A stretch of 8,014 bases of DNA from Rhodospirillales bacterium (GCA_026125865.1 JAHCKI010000101.1:1-8014), one strand, 5' to 3'; shown: positions 1-6,160, counted from the first letter of the stretch. Numbers and translations are program-made. Notes: generated from the sequence alone by a model not told the origin.

Positions 1-669
1 TTCTCGACGCCGCATGGCGGCGGCGGGCCGGGTGCCGGTCCGGTGGTGTTCTCCGAAAAGCTCGCTCCCTACACGCCGGTGCCCTTCGTGCGCTGGTCGG
101 CGGACGGGGCCGAGTTCGTCGAAACCCGGCGCGATGCCGGCGAGGGCGCCCATCCGTTCGGCCGCATGACGGCCTTCCACGGCCAGATGGGCATGTTCGT
201 CCGCGCCTTGGCCTATATGATGAGCATGGGCGCCGACGGCCTGCGGCAGGCGTCGGGGGACGCGGTCCTCAACGCCAACTATGTCTTGGCCCGGCTCAAG
301 GACACGCTGAACCCGGCGTTCGAGAGCCTTTGCATGCACGAAGTCCTGTTCGACGAGCGCACATTGAAGGATACCGGCGTCACTACGTTGGACATGGCCA
401 AGGCGCTCATCGATGAAGGTTTCCACCCCATGACCATCTACTTTCCGCTGGTGGTCCATGGAGCGATGCTGATGGAGCCGACGGAAACCGAGAGCAAGCA
501 AACCCTCGACACCTTCATCGCCAGCGTCAAGGCGCTGGTCGCCCGCGCCCAATCCGGCGATGCCGAGTTCTTTCAACAAGCGCCCCGGCTTTCCCCGCGC
601 CGCCGCCTGGACGAAACCCGCGCCGCCCGCAACCCGGTCCTCCGCTGGAAACCGCCTGCGAGGGAATAG
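1..669 (+). CDS. gcvPB: Glycine dehydrogenase (decarboxylating) subunit 2, C-terminal part
   Basis: This is the 3' part of the P-protein beta subunit of the glycine cleavage system. With GcvPA it uses PLP to decarboxylate glycine and passes the aminomethyl group to lipoyl-GcvH in the cytoplasm. The frame is open from base 1 and begins FSTPHGGGGPGAGP, the glycine-rich segment that in this family directly follows the PLP-binding lysine (HKTFxxPHGGGGPG), so that lysine lies just outside the window. Further family signatures are VLNANYVLARL, CMHEVLF, DEGFHPMTIYFPLVVHGAMLMEPTETESKQTLD and the C-terminal RRLDETRAARNPVLRWKP. About 222 residues of an expected ~500 are present, ending at TAG 667-669. 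The split-subunit form implies gcvPA upstream, which is not visible. An internal ATG at 43 is not the start. Identity is very secure. Confidence 0.96.
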   Translation, partial: FSTPHGGGGPGAGPVVFSEKLAPYTPVPFVRWSADGAEFVETRRDAGEGAHPFGRMTAFHGQMGMFVRALAYMMSMGADGLRQASGDAVLNANYVLARLKDTLNPAFESLCMHEVLFDERTLKDTGVTTLDMAKALIDEGFHPMTIYFPLVVHGAMLMEPTETESKQTLDTFIASVKALVARAQSGDAEFFQQAPRLSPRRRLDETRAARNPVLRWKPPARE

Positions 670-734
670 CGAGGCAAGTGGACTGAGTACCATTGCGGCT
701 TTCGGAACCATCCCGCGCGCGTCCTTGAATCCAT

Positions 735-763
735 TTGCCCGCAGTCCTATTTCCGGCTATATT
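735..763 (+). promoter_or_regulatory. Putative sigma70-type promoter of the vapBC pair
   Basis: TTGCCC (735-740) and TATATT (758-763) are separated by exactly 17 bases. They match the -35 and -10 consensus at 4/6 and 5/6 positions. Transcription would start near 770, giving a ~29-base leader to the ATG at 799. The -10 box sits inside the repeat cluster at 747-790, as expected for an autorepressed toxin-antitoxin operon. The call is from sequence match only. Confidence 0.5.
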
Positions 764-790
764 TCCGGGGGAATTGGAAATCCGAAATAG
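747..790. promoter_or_regulatory. Nested direct and inverted repeats, probable antitoxin operator
   Basis: TATTTCCGG occurs twice in direct orientation (748-756 and 760-768, 12-base period). The outer arms CTATTTC (747-753) and GAAATAG (784-790) are perfect inverted repeats. The inner arms ATTTCC (761-766) and GGAAAT (776-781) are also perfect inverted repeats with a 9-base spacer. The cluster covers the predicted -10 box and start site and ends 8 bases before the antitoxin ATG. Type II antitoxins typically bind such sites and repress their own operon; that role here is inferred. Confidence 0.5.
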
Positions 791-798
791 GCGTTACA

Positions 799-1095
799 AT
801 GAAATCAGCTCAGCAAAGGGCCGTCCGCGCCCATCGGCACCGTCGTAAAGATCGAGGGATTGTTCGTGTTGAAGTCCAGGCACCGGAGGGTGATGCGTCG
901 CTGATCCGGACGCTGGCGGCCGCATTGCGGAGTGACCCCGAAACCGCGCACCGGGTTCGGACAGGGGTCCGCGAAGCCTTGTTGCCACCGGAAGAACCGA
1001 CCTTACTTGAGTTACTGGCCTGCGACTTTCCCGACGAGATCGCCGACTTGACGTTTGAGAGACAGCGTGATTTCGGTCGCGATGTATCCTTATGA
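799..1095 (+). CDS. VapB-like antitoxin of a type II toxin-antitoxin pair
   Basis: This 98-residue protein is the presumed antitoxin for the PIN-domain toxin that follows. Residues 21-27 (IVRVEVQ) look like a DNA-binding beta strand, followed by helices at about 31-44 and 47-61, which suits a ribbon-helix-helix-like fold. A basic N-terminus (RAHRHRRKDR, 10-19) precedes it. The C-terminal segment ELLACDFPDEIADLTFERQRDFGRDV (71-96) is acidic and aromatic and is the likely toxin-neutralising tail. Its stop overlaps the toxin start as ATGA (1092-1095), so the two are translationally coupled. The ATG at 799 has no strong Shine-Dalgarno. The role rests on gene context, size and strand/helix pattern more than on a named domain, so no symbol is given. 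The pair looks less GC-rich than its neighbours, which would suit horizontal acquisition. Confidence 0.75.
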   Translation: MKSAQQRAVRAHRHRRKDRGIVRVEVQAPEGDASLIRTLAAALRSDPETAHRVRTGVREALLPPEEPTLLELLACDFPDEIADLTFERQRDFGRDVSL

Positions 1096-1505
1096 AATAC
1101 CTTTTGGATACCAATGTGTTATCGGAATTGCGCAAGGGAGGCCGCTGTCACCCCCAGTTGGCTCAGTGGATCAAAAGCCTACCTTCAAAGGACTTCGCCA
1201 CGAGCGTCCTCGTTCTGGGTGAAATCCGAAAAGGAATTGAATTGAAGCGGCGAAAGGATCCGACACAAGCGGCCGTGATCGAACGCTGGCTTGAGCAAGT
1301 TCGAATGACCTTCGCCGACCGTATACTTGGCATCGATGAGCGCATCGCCGAGGAATGGGGCCGTTTGAGCGTGCCTGATCCCGTTTCCGTGATTGACGGA
1401 CTGCTGGCCGCAACGGCCAAGGTGTACGGTCTCACTCTCGCCACCCGTAACATCAAGGATATCGCCAAAACCGGTGTTCTGGTGATTGACCCATTCGCGG
1501 ACTGA
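1092..1505 (+). CDS. vapC: PIN-domain ribonuclease toxin, VapC family
   Basis: This 137-residue protein is a PIN-domain toxin, a Mg2+-dependent RNase that halts growth by cutting RNA when the antitoxin is lost. The acidic catalytic positions are all present: D6 in the N-terminal LLDTNVLSEL motif, E44 in LVLGEIRKG, D102 in VIDGLLAATA, and the C-terminal N120/D123 in LTLATRNIKDI. Length and spacing are normal for VapC/FitB-type toxins and there is no sign of inactivation. The start overlaps the antitoxin stop by ATGA, so expression is coupled. It converges on the response regulator gene 42 bases downstream. The RNA target cannot be read from sequence. Confidence 0.93.
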   Translation: MKYLLDTNVLSELRKGGRCHPQLAQWIKSLPSKDFATSVLVLGEIRKGIELKRRKDPTQAAVIERWLEQVRMTFADRILGIDERIAEEWGRLSVPDPVSVIDGLLAATAKVYGLTLATRNIKDIAKTGVLVIDPFAD

Positions 1506-1535
1506 GCTTGATGTGCCCAACACCGCCGCCACGGA

Positions 1536-1559
1536 CTGATCCGCCCACTATGCGATCAG
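1536..1559. terminator. Weak inverted repeat between convergent genes
   Basis: CTGATC (1536-1541) and GATCAG (1554-1559) are perfect 6-base inverted arms around a 12-base loop. They lie in the 42-base gap between vapC and the convergent response regulator and run into the latter's last codons. There is no T-tract on either strand, so a terminator role is only a possibility. Confidence 0.2.
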
Positions 1560-2237
1560 GCGGTAGCCGCCGGATTCGGTGACCAGGATGCAGGCGTTGG
1601 ACGGGTCCGGTTCGATTTTTTGGCGCAGGCGATAAACGTGCGTTTCGAGTGTGTGGGTTGTCACGTCGGCGTTGTAGCCCCACACCTCGCCCAACAACAC
1701 ATCGCGGTTGATGACCTTGCCGCCCGACCGGTAGAGGTATTTCAGGATCGCCGTTTCCTTGTCGGTCAGGCGGATCTTGCGATTGCCCTCGAAACTGATC
1801 AGCAGTTTGTTGGCGGGCTGAAACGAATAGGGGCCGATGGTGAAGACCGCGTCGTCGCTGCGTTCGTGCTGGCGAATGTGCGCGCGGAGGCGGGCCAGCA
1901 GCACCGCCAGCCGAAAGGGTTTGGTGACGTAATCGTTGGCGCCGGAATCGAGGGCGAGAATGGTGTCGGCGTCGGTATCGGCGCCGGTCAGCATGATGAT
2001 GGGCGACTTGACGCCCGATCGCCGCATCAGGCGGCAGACTTCCCGGCCATCCATGTCGGGCAGTCCCACGTCGAGGATGATGACGTCGTAGTAGTCCTGT
2101 TTGGTGAGTTCGAGCGCCCTGCGTCCGTCTTCAACGCTGGTGATGGTGAATTCCTCGTGCAGGCGGAGTTGCTCCGACAACGTTTCGCGCAGCGCGTCAT
2201 CATCATCGATAAGAAGAACACGTTTGCCGTTGGTCAT
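1548..2237 (-). CDS. OmpR/PhoB-family response regulator
   Basis: This 229-residue two-component response regulator has a receiver domain and a winged-helix DNA-binding domain. Receiver (about 6-120): acidic pocket D11/D12, phospho-acceptor D56 (IILDVGLPDMDG), T84 (IMLTGA), Y103 and K106 in DYVTKPF are all present, so normal phosphorylation is expected. The C-terminal Trans_Reg_C-type domain (about 131-228) contains RLTDKETAILKYLYRSGGKVINRDVLLGEVWGYN and the recognition-helix region TTHTLETHVYRLRQKIEPDP, ending ESGGYRLIA. The frame is open upstream to 2372, but I chose ATG 2237 because it begins directly at the receiver's first strand (KRVLLIDDD) and has a GGGGA a few bases upstream. No histidine kinase is adjacent, so partner and regulon are unknown. 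Confidence 0.93.
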   Translation of the reverse strand: MTNGKRVLLIDDDDALRETLSEQLRLHEEFTITSVEDGRRALELTKQDYYDVIILDVGLPDMDGREVCRLMRRSGVKSPIIMLTGADTDADTILALDSGANDYVTKPFRLAVLLARLRAHIRQHERSDDAVFTIGPYSFQPANKLLISFEGNRKIRLTDKETAILKYLYRSGGKVINRDVLLGEVWGYNADVTTHTLETHVYRLRQKIEPDPSNACILVTESGGYRLIA

Positions 2238-2440
2238 GGTGTCCCCGGTTCCATCAAGCCTCGAATATACGTAAGCAAAATATGGGCTATCATCCATCCG
2301 TGGCAACAGCGCCGACACGGCACGGAGTTTTACGCCGCCAGGCACACCGTTTCGAAAGCACCTTTTGCCCATGCGAGTTCGCGAGTAATGTCACGCCATG
2401 CTCTGTTGTCTGACTAAGTGACGCTTGCCGGAACAAGCTG

Positions 2441-3583
2441 TTGAGTGATCACCCCCATTTGATTGCCGTGCCCACGAGCCGCGAGCCGCTGTCGTTGCTG
2501 TCCGTCGATCGGGCGGTCTCCGACCTACGCCGCGGTCGTCCGGTCGTGGTGTTGGGCAGCGGCGGTAGTGCGTCGCTGGTGCTGGCGGCCGAGGCGGTGA
2601 CCCCCGACACATTGAAAGAATTGGAAACCATCGCCGGACGGCGCGCCGTTCTCGCCGTCACCGCGCGCCGCGCCACCGTGCTCGGGCTCATCCATTCCGG
2701 CATCAAGGTGGTCACCATCGCCATGGAGGGTGGGCTGACGGCCGATCGGGTGCGCAGTTTCGCCCATCCCGACGCCTTACCTCCACAACCACTGCCGGCC
2801 GCCCCGACGATCACCGAGTGTCCAGCGCACAGTTGCGAAAGCGCCGCCGTCTTATTGGCGAAAACAGCGCGGCTGCTGCCGGCCGCGCTCAGCGCCGCCA
2901 TCGACGATGTGGACGATCCCGTGGCATGGGCCGTCCGCCATGACTTCTTGTTCGTCGATGCCGGCGACGTGTTTCAGTACGAGCCCATCGCGGCGCGCTC
3001 TCTGCGGGCGGTAAGCCAAGCCAAGGTGCCGTTGCTGGACGCGGTCGAAACCCGCGTCGTGGCGTTCCGACCGCGAGACGGCGGCCTCGAACACTTGGCG
3101 CTCATCATCGGCGACCCGAAGCCGGACAAGGCCGTCCTGACCCGCCTGCATTCCGAGTGTTTCACGGGGGACCTCCTCGGAAGCCTGCGCTGTGACTGCG
3201 GCGACCAGCTTCGCGGCGCCATCCGCGAAATCGCATCCACCGGCGGCGGGGTGCTCCTCTATCTCGCCCAGGAAGGGCGCGGCATCGGGCTGGTCAACAA
3301 GCTGCGGGCCTATGAACTCCAAGACCAAGGCTTCGACACCATGGACGCCAACGAGCAACTGGGGTTCGATGCCGACGAGCGGGTCTACCTGCCGGCGGCG
3401 CAAATGCTGCGACAGCTTGGCTTCACGCGCGTCCGCCTGCTGACCAACAACCCGGCGAAGGTCGCAGGCCTTGCCGGCTGCGGCATTACCGTCGAGGAAC
3501 GCGTGCCCCACGCCATCCCCTCCAACCAACACAACGAACGCTACTTGCGCACCAAGGCGGAACGCGGCGGCCACCTGTTCTGA
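2441..3583 (+). CDS. ribA: GTP cyclohydrolase II with degenerate RibB-like N-terminal domain
   Basis: This 380-residue protein opens riboflavin synthesis by converting GTP to 2,5-diamino-6-ribosylamino-4-pyrimidinone 5'-phosphate, formate and pyrophosphate. The GCHII domain (about 195-380) is complete. Zinc ligands C240, C251 and C253 lie in HSEC-x10-CDC. The GTP-site segment is AQEGRGIGL, followed by DTMDANEQLGFDADER with D312 and R314, which match the E. coli RibA catalytic Asp and Arg. It ends TNNPAKV...NERYLRTKAERGGHLF. The first ~190 residues align loosely with 3,4-DHBP synthase (AVSDLRRGRPVVV, LAAEAVTP), but the acidic DDEDRENEGD-type catalytic loop reads GSGGSAS (39-45), so DHBP synthase activity is unlikely. 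The start is TTG 2441; GTG 2468 is the main alternative. A separate functional RibB would be needed elsewhere in the genome. Confidence 0.92.
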   Translation: MSDHPHLIAVPTSREPLSLLSVDRAVSDLRRGRPVVVLGSGGSASLVLAAEAVTPDTLKELETIAGRRAVLAVTARRATVLGLIHSGIKVVTIAMEGGLTADRVRSFAHPDALPPQPLPAAPTITECPAHSCESAAVLLAKTARLLPAALSAAIDDVDDPVAWAVRHDFLFVDAGDVFQYEPIAARSLRAVSQAKVPLLDAVETRVVAFRPRDGGLEHLALIIGDPKPDKAVLTRLHSECFTGDLLGSLRCDCGDQLRGAIREIASTGGGVLLYLAQEGRGIGLVNKLRAYELQDQGFDTMDANEQLGFDADERVYLPAAQMLRQLGFTRVRLLTNNPAKVAGLAGCGITVEERVPHAIPSNQHNERYLRTKAERGGHLF

Positions 3584-3605
3584 AGTGGGCAGATCCTGCC
3601 GCTTC
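3582..3605 (+). terminator. Hairpin at the ribA stop codon
   Basis: GGCAG (3588-3592) pairs with CTGCC (3596-3600) around an ATC loop. The stem extends past a small internal loop with GAAG (3582-3585) against CTTC (3602-3605), giving nine pairs. It begins inside the TGA stop. No T-run follows, so this could be a factor-assisted terminator or an mRNA 3' end rather than a canonical intrinsic terminator. Confidence 0.35.
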
Positions 3606-3686
3606 GGGGAACAGTCGTTGCCGGCCCGGCGATAGTCGATGAAGCAGGGACGGTCGATAAACGCCTGAATTTATTGGCTTGATCGG

Positions 3687-3701
3687 TGGCACGCGACTTG
3701 C
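3687..3701 (+). promoter_or_regulatory. Sigma54 (RpoN) -24/-12 promoter
   Basis: TGGCACGCGACTTGC is an exact match to the RpoN core: TGGCAC (3687-3692), five bases beginning with G, then TTGC (3698-3701), with the invariant GG and GC elements in correct register. Transcription would start near 3713, about 25 bases before the ATG at 3738. It lies in the ribA-to-unknown-gene gap on the coding strand. No NifA-type TGT-N10-ACA or clear NtrC palindrome was seen within the ~100 bases upstream, so the activator is unidentified. Confidence 0.75.
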
Positions 3702-3737
3702 GTCGCGTTGCGTGAAATCATCATCGGCCGCGCAGGC

Positions 3738-4433
3738 ATGGAAACACTGACAACCATTTTAGATCCCACCTCGGCCCCATCTCGTGGGCTCATTCCGGCA
3801 GACGCTCGGCCATCGGCGCCCAGCAATGGCGGTGGTTTTCAGGCGTTCGGCGATGACGGTCCCTCGTTCTTCGACATCCTCGATATCATCAATCCGCTGC
3901 AACACATTCCGATCGTATCCACGCTCTATCGCGAGATCACCGGCGACGACATCGATCCGGTGCCGCGTGTCGCCGGCGGGGCCATATTCGGCGGCCTCAT
4001 CGGTGCGGTCTCCTCCATCGTCAACGTGGTCGTGGACGAATTCACCGGCAAGGACATCGGCGAGCACGTGCTTGCCCTGCTGAAAGAGCAGACCGGCCTG
4101 GACGGTAACGGGGACTCTCCGACCGACATCGACGGCACCATCATGCTGGCCGGGGACGTCGCCAACCCGACGGAACCCAAACGCACAGCCGACCCGCCAG
4201 TTTCAGCCGTTTCAGACCATCTCGCGGTTCTGGAGTGGGCGCAGCAGGAACAGCACTTCATGACCGCCCTGACCATGAACCCGAGTGTGGTGGACCTGGC
4301 GCCGGAGGACGGGAAGGAGCGCACCGTTCCGAACACCGAACCCCTATTGGCCGACCTGGATATCAACCCCTACCGCATGAGCGCCACGCTGGCATCGGCA
4401 CCAAGTCAGACGGGCCTCAATATCAGCGCCTAA
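3738..4433 (+). CDS. Sigma54-driven protein of unknown function with glycine-zipper segment
   Basis: I do not recognise a characterised family for this 231-residue protein. Residues 1-40 are Pro/Ser/Gly-rich and probably disordered. Residues 43-110 form the only ordered-looking core: FFDILDIINPLQHIPIVSTLYREITGDDI followed by a glycine-zipper-like hydrophobic stretch RVAGGAIFGGLIGAVSSIVNVVV (77-99) and DEFTGKDIGEHVLALL. Such GxxxG-rich stretches can pack in or against membranes. The remainder (117-231) is acidic and Pro/Thr/Ser-rich with one short helix-like piece (HLAVLEWAQQEQHFMTAL, 161-178). There is no signal peptide. I chose ATG 3738 because the -24/-12 promoter predicts a start site near 3713, which excludes the in-frame TTG at 3708; only a weak GCAGG precedes it. 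The sigma54 promoter suggests conditional expression (nitrogen, motility, envelope or similar), but which one cannot be told. Confidence 0.78.
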   Translation: METLTTILDPTSAPSRGLIPADARPSAPSNGGGFQAFGDDGPSFFDILDIINPLQHIPIVSTLYREITGDDIDPVPRVAGGAIFGGLIGAVSSIVNVVVDEFTGKDIGEHVLALLKEQTGLDGNGDSPTDIDGTIMLAGDVANPTEPKRTADPPVSAVSDHLAVLEWAQQEQHFMTALTMNPSVVDLAPEDGKERTVPNTEPLLADLDINPYRMSATLASAPSQTGLNISA

Positions 4434-4471
4434 ACACCGGTCGCCGGCTTCAGGTAGCCTTGGGGGCCCTG

Positions 4472-5164
4472 TTACGGCGTTGTCCGCGATCCGAATATGG
4501 CGGTTCCCACCCGAACGAATGTCGCGCCGAAGGCGATCGCCTTGGGATAGTCGGCGGTCATGCCCATGCTCAAATCCGCAAGGCCGGTGCGGCGGGCGAT
4601 TTCGTGCAGCAGGGCGAAATGCATCGCCGCCTCCTCGTCGATCGGCGGAATGCACATCAACCCACGCACCGGTAGGCGCAATTCATCTCGGCAAAGGGCC
4701 ACCAGGGCATCGGTCTCCTCCGGTATGGCACCGTGCTTCTGGGGCTCTTCGCCGGTGTTGACCTGGATCAGGATATCGGGCCGCCGCCCCACGTGCGCCA
4801 TGACATCGGCCAGGTGGCGGGCCAGCTTGGGGCGATCGATGGTTTCGATGACATCGAACAATTCCACCGCGCGACGGGCCTTGTTGCGCTGCAGGGGCCC
4901 GATCAGGTGCAAGCGAACATCGGGAAACGCGTCCCTCAGCGCCGGCCATTTGTCCTCGGCCTCCTGCAGACGGTTTTCTCCGAACACACACTGACCCGCC
5001 GCAATGGCCTGGCGAATGCGCTCGGCCGGTTGGGTCTTGCTGACGGCCACCAGGGTCACGCCGTCGGGCGAGCGATCGGCCTCCGCCGCGGCGCGCGCAA
5101 TCTCGGCGCGGACCAAGGCCAGGTTCGCCGCGATGTCGTCGGCGCCGGGACTCTGCTGTACCAT
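4472..5164 (-). CDS. YggS/PLPBP-family pyridoxal phosphate homeostasis protein
   Basis: This 230-residue cytoplasmic protein belongs to the YggS/PROSC (PLPBP) family: single-domain TIM-barrel PLP carriers that buffer vitamin B6 and amino/keto-acid pools, with no catalytic partner domain. The PLP lysine is K43 in VAVSKTQ. Other signatures are FGENRLQEA (61-69), HLIGPLQRNK (86-95, the family's usual IGxLQxNK), VNTGEEPQKHG (135-145), RGLMCIPP (167-174) and LSMGMTADYPKAIAFGATFVRVGTAIFG (198-225), which holds the phosphate-binding loop. Length is normal. The frame is open upstream to 5350, but ATG 5164 is chosen because the usual family N-terminus starts shortly before NLALVRAEI and the upstream part overlaps the divergent gene. 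It is transcribed away from the ThiE-like gene across a 31-base gap, so its promoter probably lies in that gene's 5' end. Confidence 0.92.
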   Translation of the reverse strand: MVQQSPGADDIAANLALVRAEIARAAAEADRSPDGVTLVAVSKTQPAERIRQAIAAGQCVFGENRLQEAEDKWPALRDAFPDVRLHLIGPLQRNKARRAVELFDVIETIDRPKLARHLADVMAHVGRRPDILIQVNTGEEPQKHGAIPEETDALVALCRDELRLPVRGLMCIPPIDEEAAMHFALLHEIARRTGLADLSMGMTADYPKAIAFGATFVRVGTAIFGSRTTP

Positions 5165-5195
5165 GGGGCGGGATCTCGTTTCGGTAGGAAAGACG

Positions 5196-5885
5196 ATGGC
5201 GGCAACCTTAGCAGAGCGCAGGCAGGGGCTCAATTCGGGCCAAGCTAAACAAGCCTCGCCCTTGCCGCCGCTGATCCTGATGACCGATGCGACCCGGCTG
5301 CCCGATCCGCTGCCGGCGGTCGCGGCCCTTCCGCGCGGCGCCGCCGTCATCCTGCGTCACTATGAAAGCCCGGACCGCGAGGCCCTGGCGCGGAAACTCG
5401 CGCACCTCTGCCGCCGTCGCGGCGTTCGCCTCCTTATTGCGGGCGACACGCGCTTGGCGATCCGTGTCGGCGCCGACGGCGTGCACCTGCCGGAACACGT
5501 CCTCGCTCATGGGTCCCGCGTTTGGGCCTTGTGGCGGCGACAGCGCCGACCAAGGGGCTGGCTGGTCACGGCCGCCGCCCATTCGTCCGCCGCCCTGCAC
5601 CGCGCGGCGCGGGCCGGCATCGACGCCGTGCTGCTGTCGCCCGTGTTCGCCACCCCCAGCCACCCCGGCGCCCGCACCATCGGACCGCTGCGCTTCACCG
5701 CCATGACCGGAACGAGCCCGCTTCCCGTCTACGCCCTCGGCGGCATCAACACCAAAACCGCCCGCCGCCTCATAGCAAGCGGCCTAGCCGGCATCGCCGC
5801 GATCGGCGGCCTACAAACAAAGGCGAGACAGATGAGACGCCCCCCGCTCCCTGGATCGCCACGGCGCAAACGCGCCTCGCGATGA
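5196..5885 (+). CDS. ThiE/TenI-like (thiamine phosphate synthase family) protein
   Basis: This 229-residue protein has the ThiE/TenI TIM-barrel layout. LPPLILMTDATRLPDP (23-38) is the first strand, GAAVILRHY (48-56) takes the place of the ThiE QLREK segment, IAGDTRLAIRVGADGVHLPE (81-100) the conserved AxGADGVHLGQ region, DAVLLSPVFATPSHPGA (143-159) the phosphate-region loop, and YALGGI (179-184) the C-terminal GGI. Several ThiE substrate residues are changed (REK to RHY, GQ to PE), so real thiamine phosphate synthase activity is uncertain and a TenI-like or unknown role is possible. I chose ATG 5196, which has a good AGGAAAG six to seven bases upstream; ATG 5163 is the alternative. The last nine residues (SPRRKRASR) and the TGA come from the L half of a dispersed palindrome, so the native C-terminus may have been replaced. 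Confidence 0.82.
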   Translation: MAATLAERRQGLNSGQAKQASPLPPLILMTDATRLPDPLPAVAALPRGAAVILRHYESPDREALARKLAHLCRRRGVRLLIAGDTRLAIRVGADGVHLPEHVLAHGSRVWALWRRQRRPRGWLVTAAAHSSAALHRAARAGIDAVLLSPVFATPSHPGARTIGPLRFTAMTGTSPLPVYALGGINTKTARRLIASGLAGIAAIGGLQTKARQMRRPPLPGSPRRKRASR

Positions 5886-5887
5886 CG
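5852..5887 (+). repeat. Dispersed palindrome, L half, copy A
   Basis: This 36-base unit begins TGGATCGCC and ends CTCGCGATGACG. Its core hairpin is GGCGC / GCGCC around the loop AAAC. It lies over the 3' end of the ThiE-like CDS and provides its stop codon. No partner R half lies just upstream, so it is an orphan half or the left arm of an L-R pair with 5905-5941. Confidence 0.88.
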
Positions 5888-5904
5888 AGGAATAATGTCC
5901 CAAC

Positions 5905-5941
5905 CGTCATTGCGAGCCGGCGCAGCCGGCGCGGCAATCCA
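5905..5941 (+). repeat. Dispersed palindrome, R half, copy A
   Basis: This 37-base unit begins CGTCATTGCGAG, contains GCCGGC-GCA-GCCGGC, and ends GGCAATCCA. Its ends are near reverse complements of the L half's ends. It is identical to the copy at 6161-6197. It is separated from L copy A by 17 bases (AGGAATAATGTCCCAAC). Confidence 0.88.
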
Positions 5942-5984
5942 TGAGCATATAGGGTGAAAGCCGCCTGAACGCACGGGCGCATTG

Positions 5985-6071
5985 ACCCTCTCCCGCAAGC
6001 AGGCGAGGATGCGAAATGGCCCTCGCCCACAACGTGGGAGAGGGAGGGGCCCGCGAAGCGGGAGGGTGAGG
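5985..6071. repeat. Second palindromic repeat type, CCCTC/GAGGG hairpins
   Basis: CCCTCGCCCAC (6020-6030) pairs with GTGGGAGAGGG (6034-6044) around AAC with one mismatch. CCCGC (6050-6054) pairs with GCGGG (6058-6062) around GAA. A further CCCTCTCCCGC lies at 5985-5995 and GGGTGAGGG follows at 6063-6071. This resembles the widespread 'GTGGGAGAGGG...GGGTGAGGG' intergenic repeats of proteobacteria. It sits between the A and B copies of the other palindrome. No T-tract follows, so it is not a classical intrinsic terminator. Confidence 0.65.
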
Positions 6072-6107
6072 GCGTTCTGAAAAAACCCCACCGCCGGATA
6101 CAGTCCG

Positions 6108-6143
6108 TGGATCGCCACGGCGCTCAAGCGCCTCGCGATGACG
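6108..6143 (+). repeat. Dispersed palindrome, L half, copy B
   Basis: This has the same 36-base pattern as copy A; only the hairpin loop between GGCGC and GCGCC differs (TCAA instead of AAAC). It is followed after AGGAATAACATCCTAAC by R copy B. The A and B composites are both 90 bases (5852-5941 and 6108-6197). Confidence 0.88.
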
Positions 6144-6160
6144 AGGAATAACATCCTAAC

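Noticed and set aside
794..1135. Minus-strand frame opposite the antitoxin gene
   Set aside because: It is antisense to the coupled toxin-antitoxin pair, with no motif and no ribosome binding site.
1620..2417. Long plus-strand open frame of 265 codons opposite the response regulator
   Set aside because: It is antisense to a gene with complete receiver and DNA-binding motifs; its translation is low-complexity Val/Gly/Ala-rich without recognisable motifs.
2238..2440. Promoters or a riboswitch in the divergent gap between the response regulator and ribA
   Set aside because: I found no -35/-10 pair with good spacing and no conserved FMN-riboswitch pattern; only a small GCTTG/CAAGC repeat (2423-2438) before the ribA TTG.
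2852..3574. Minus-strand open frame of 240 codons opposite ribA
   Set aside because: It mirrors an unambiguous GTP cyclohydrolase II domain; long antisense frames are common in GC-rich genes.
3708..3737. TTG 3708 as start of the sigma54-driven gene
   Set aside because: It lies upstream of the transcription start predicted from the -24/-12 promoter.
5165..5350. N-terminal extension of the YggS-family gene to 5350
   Set aside because: It overlaps the coding start of the ThiE-like gene, is low-complexity, and exceeds the usual family length.
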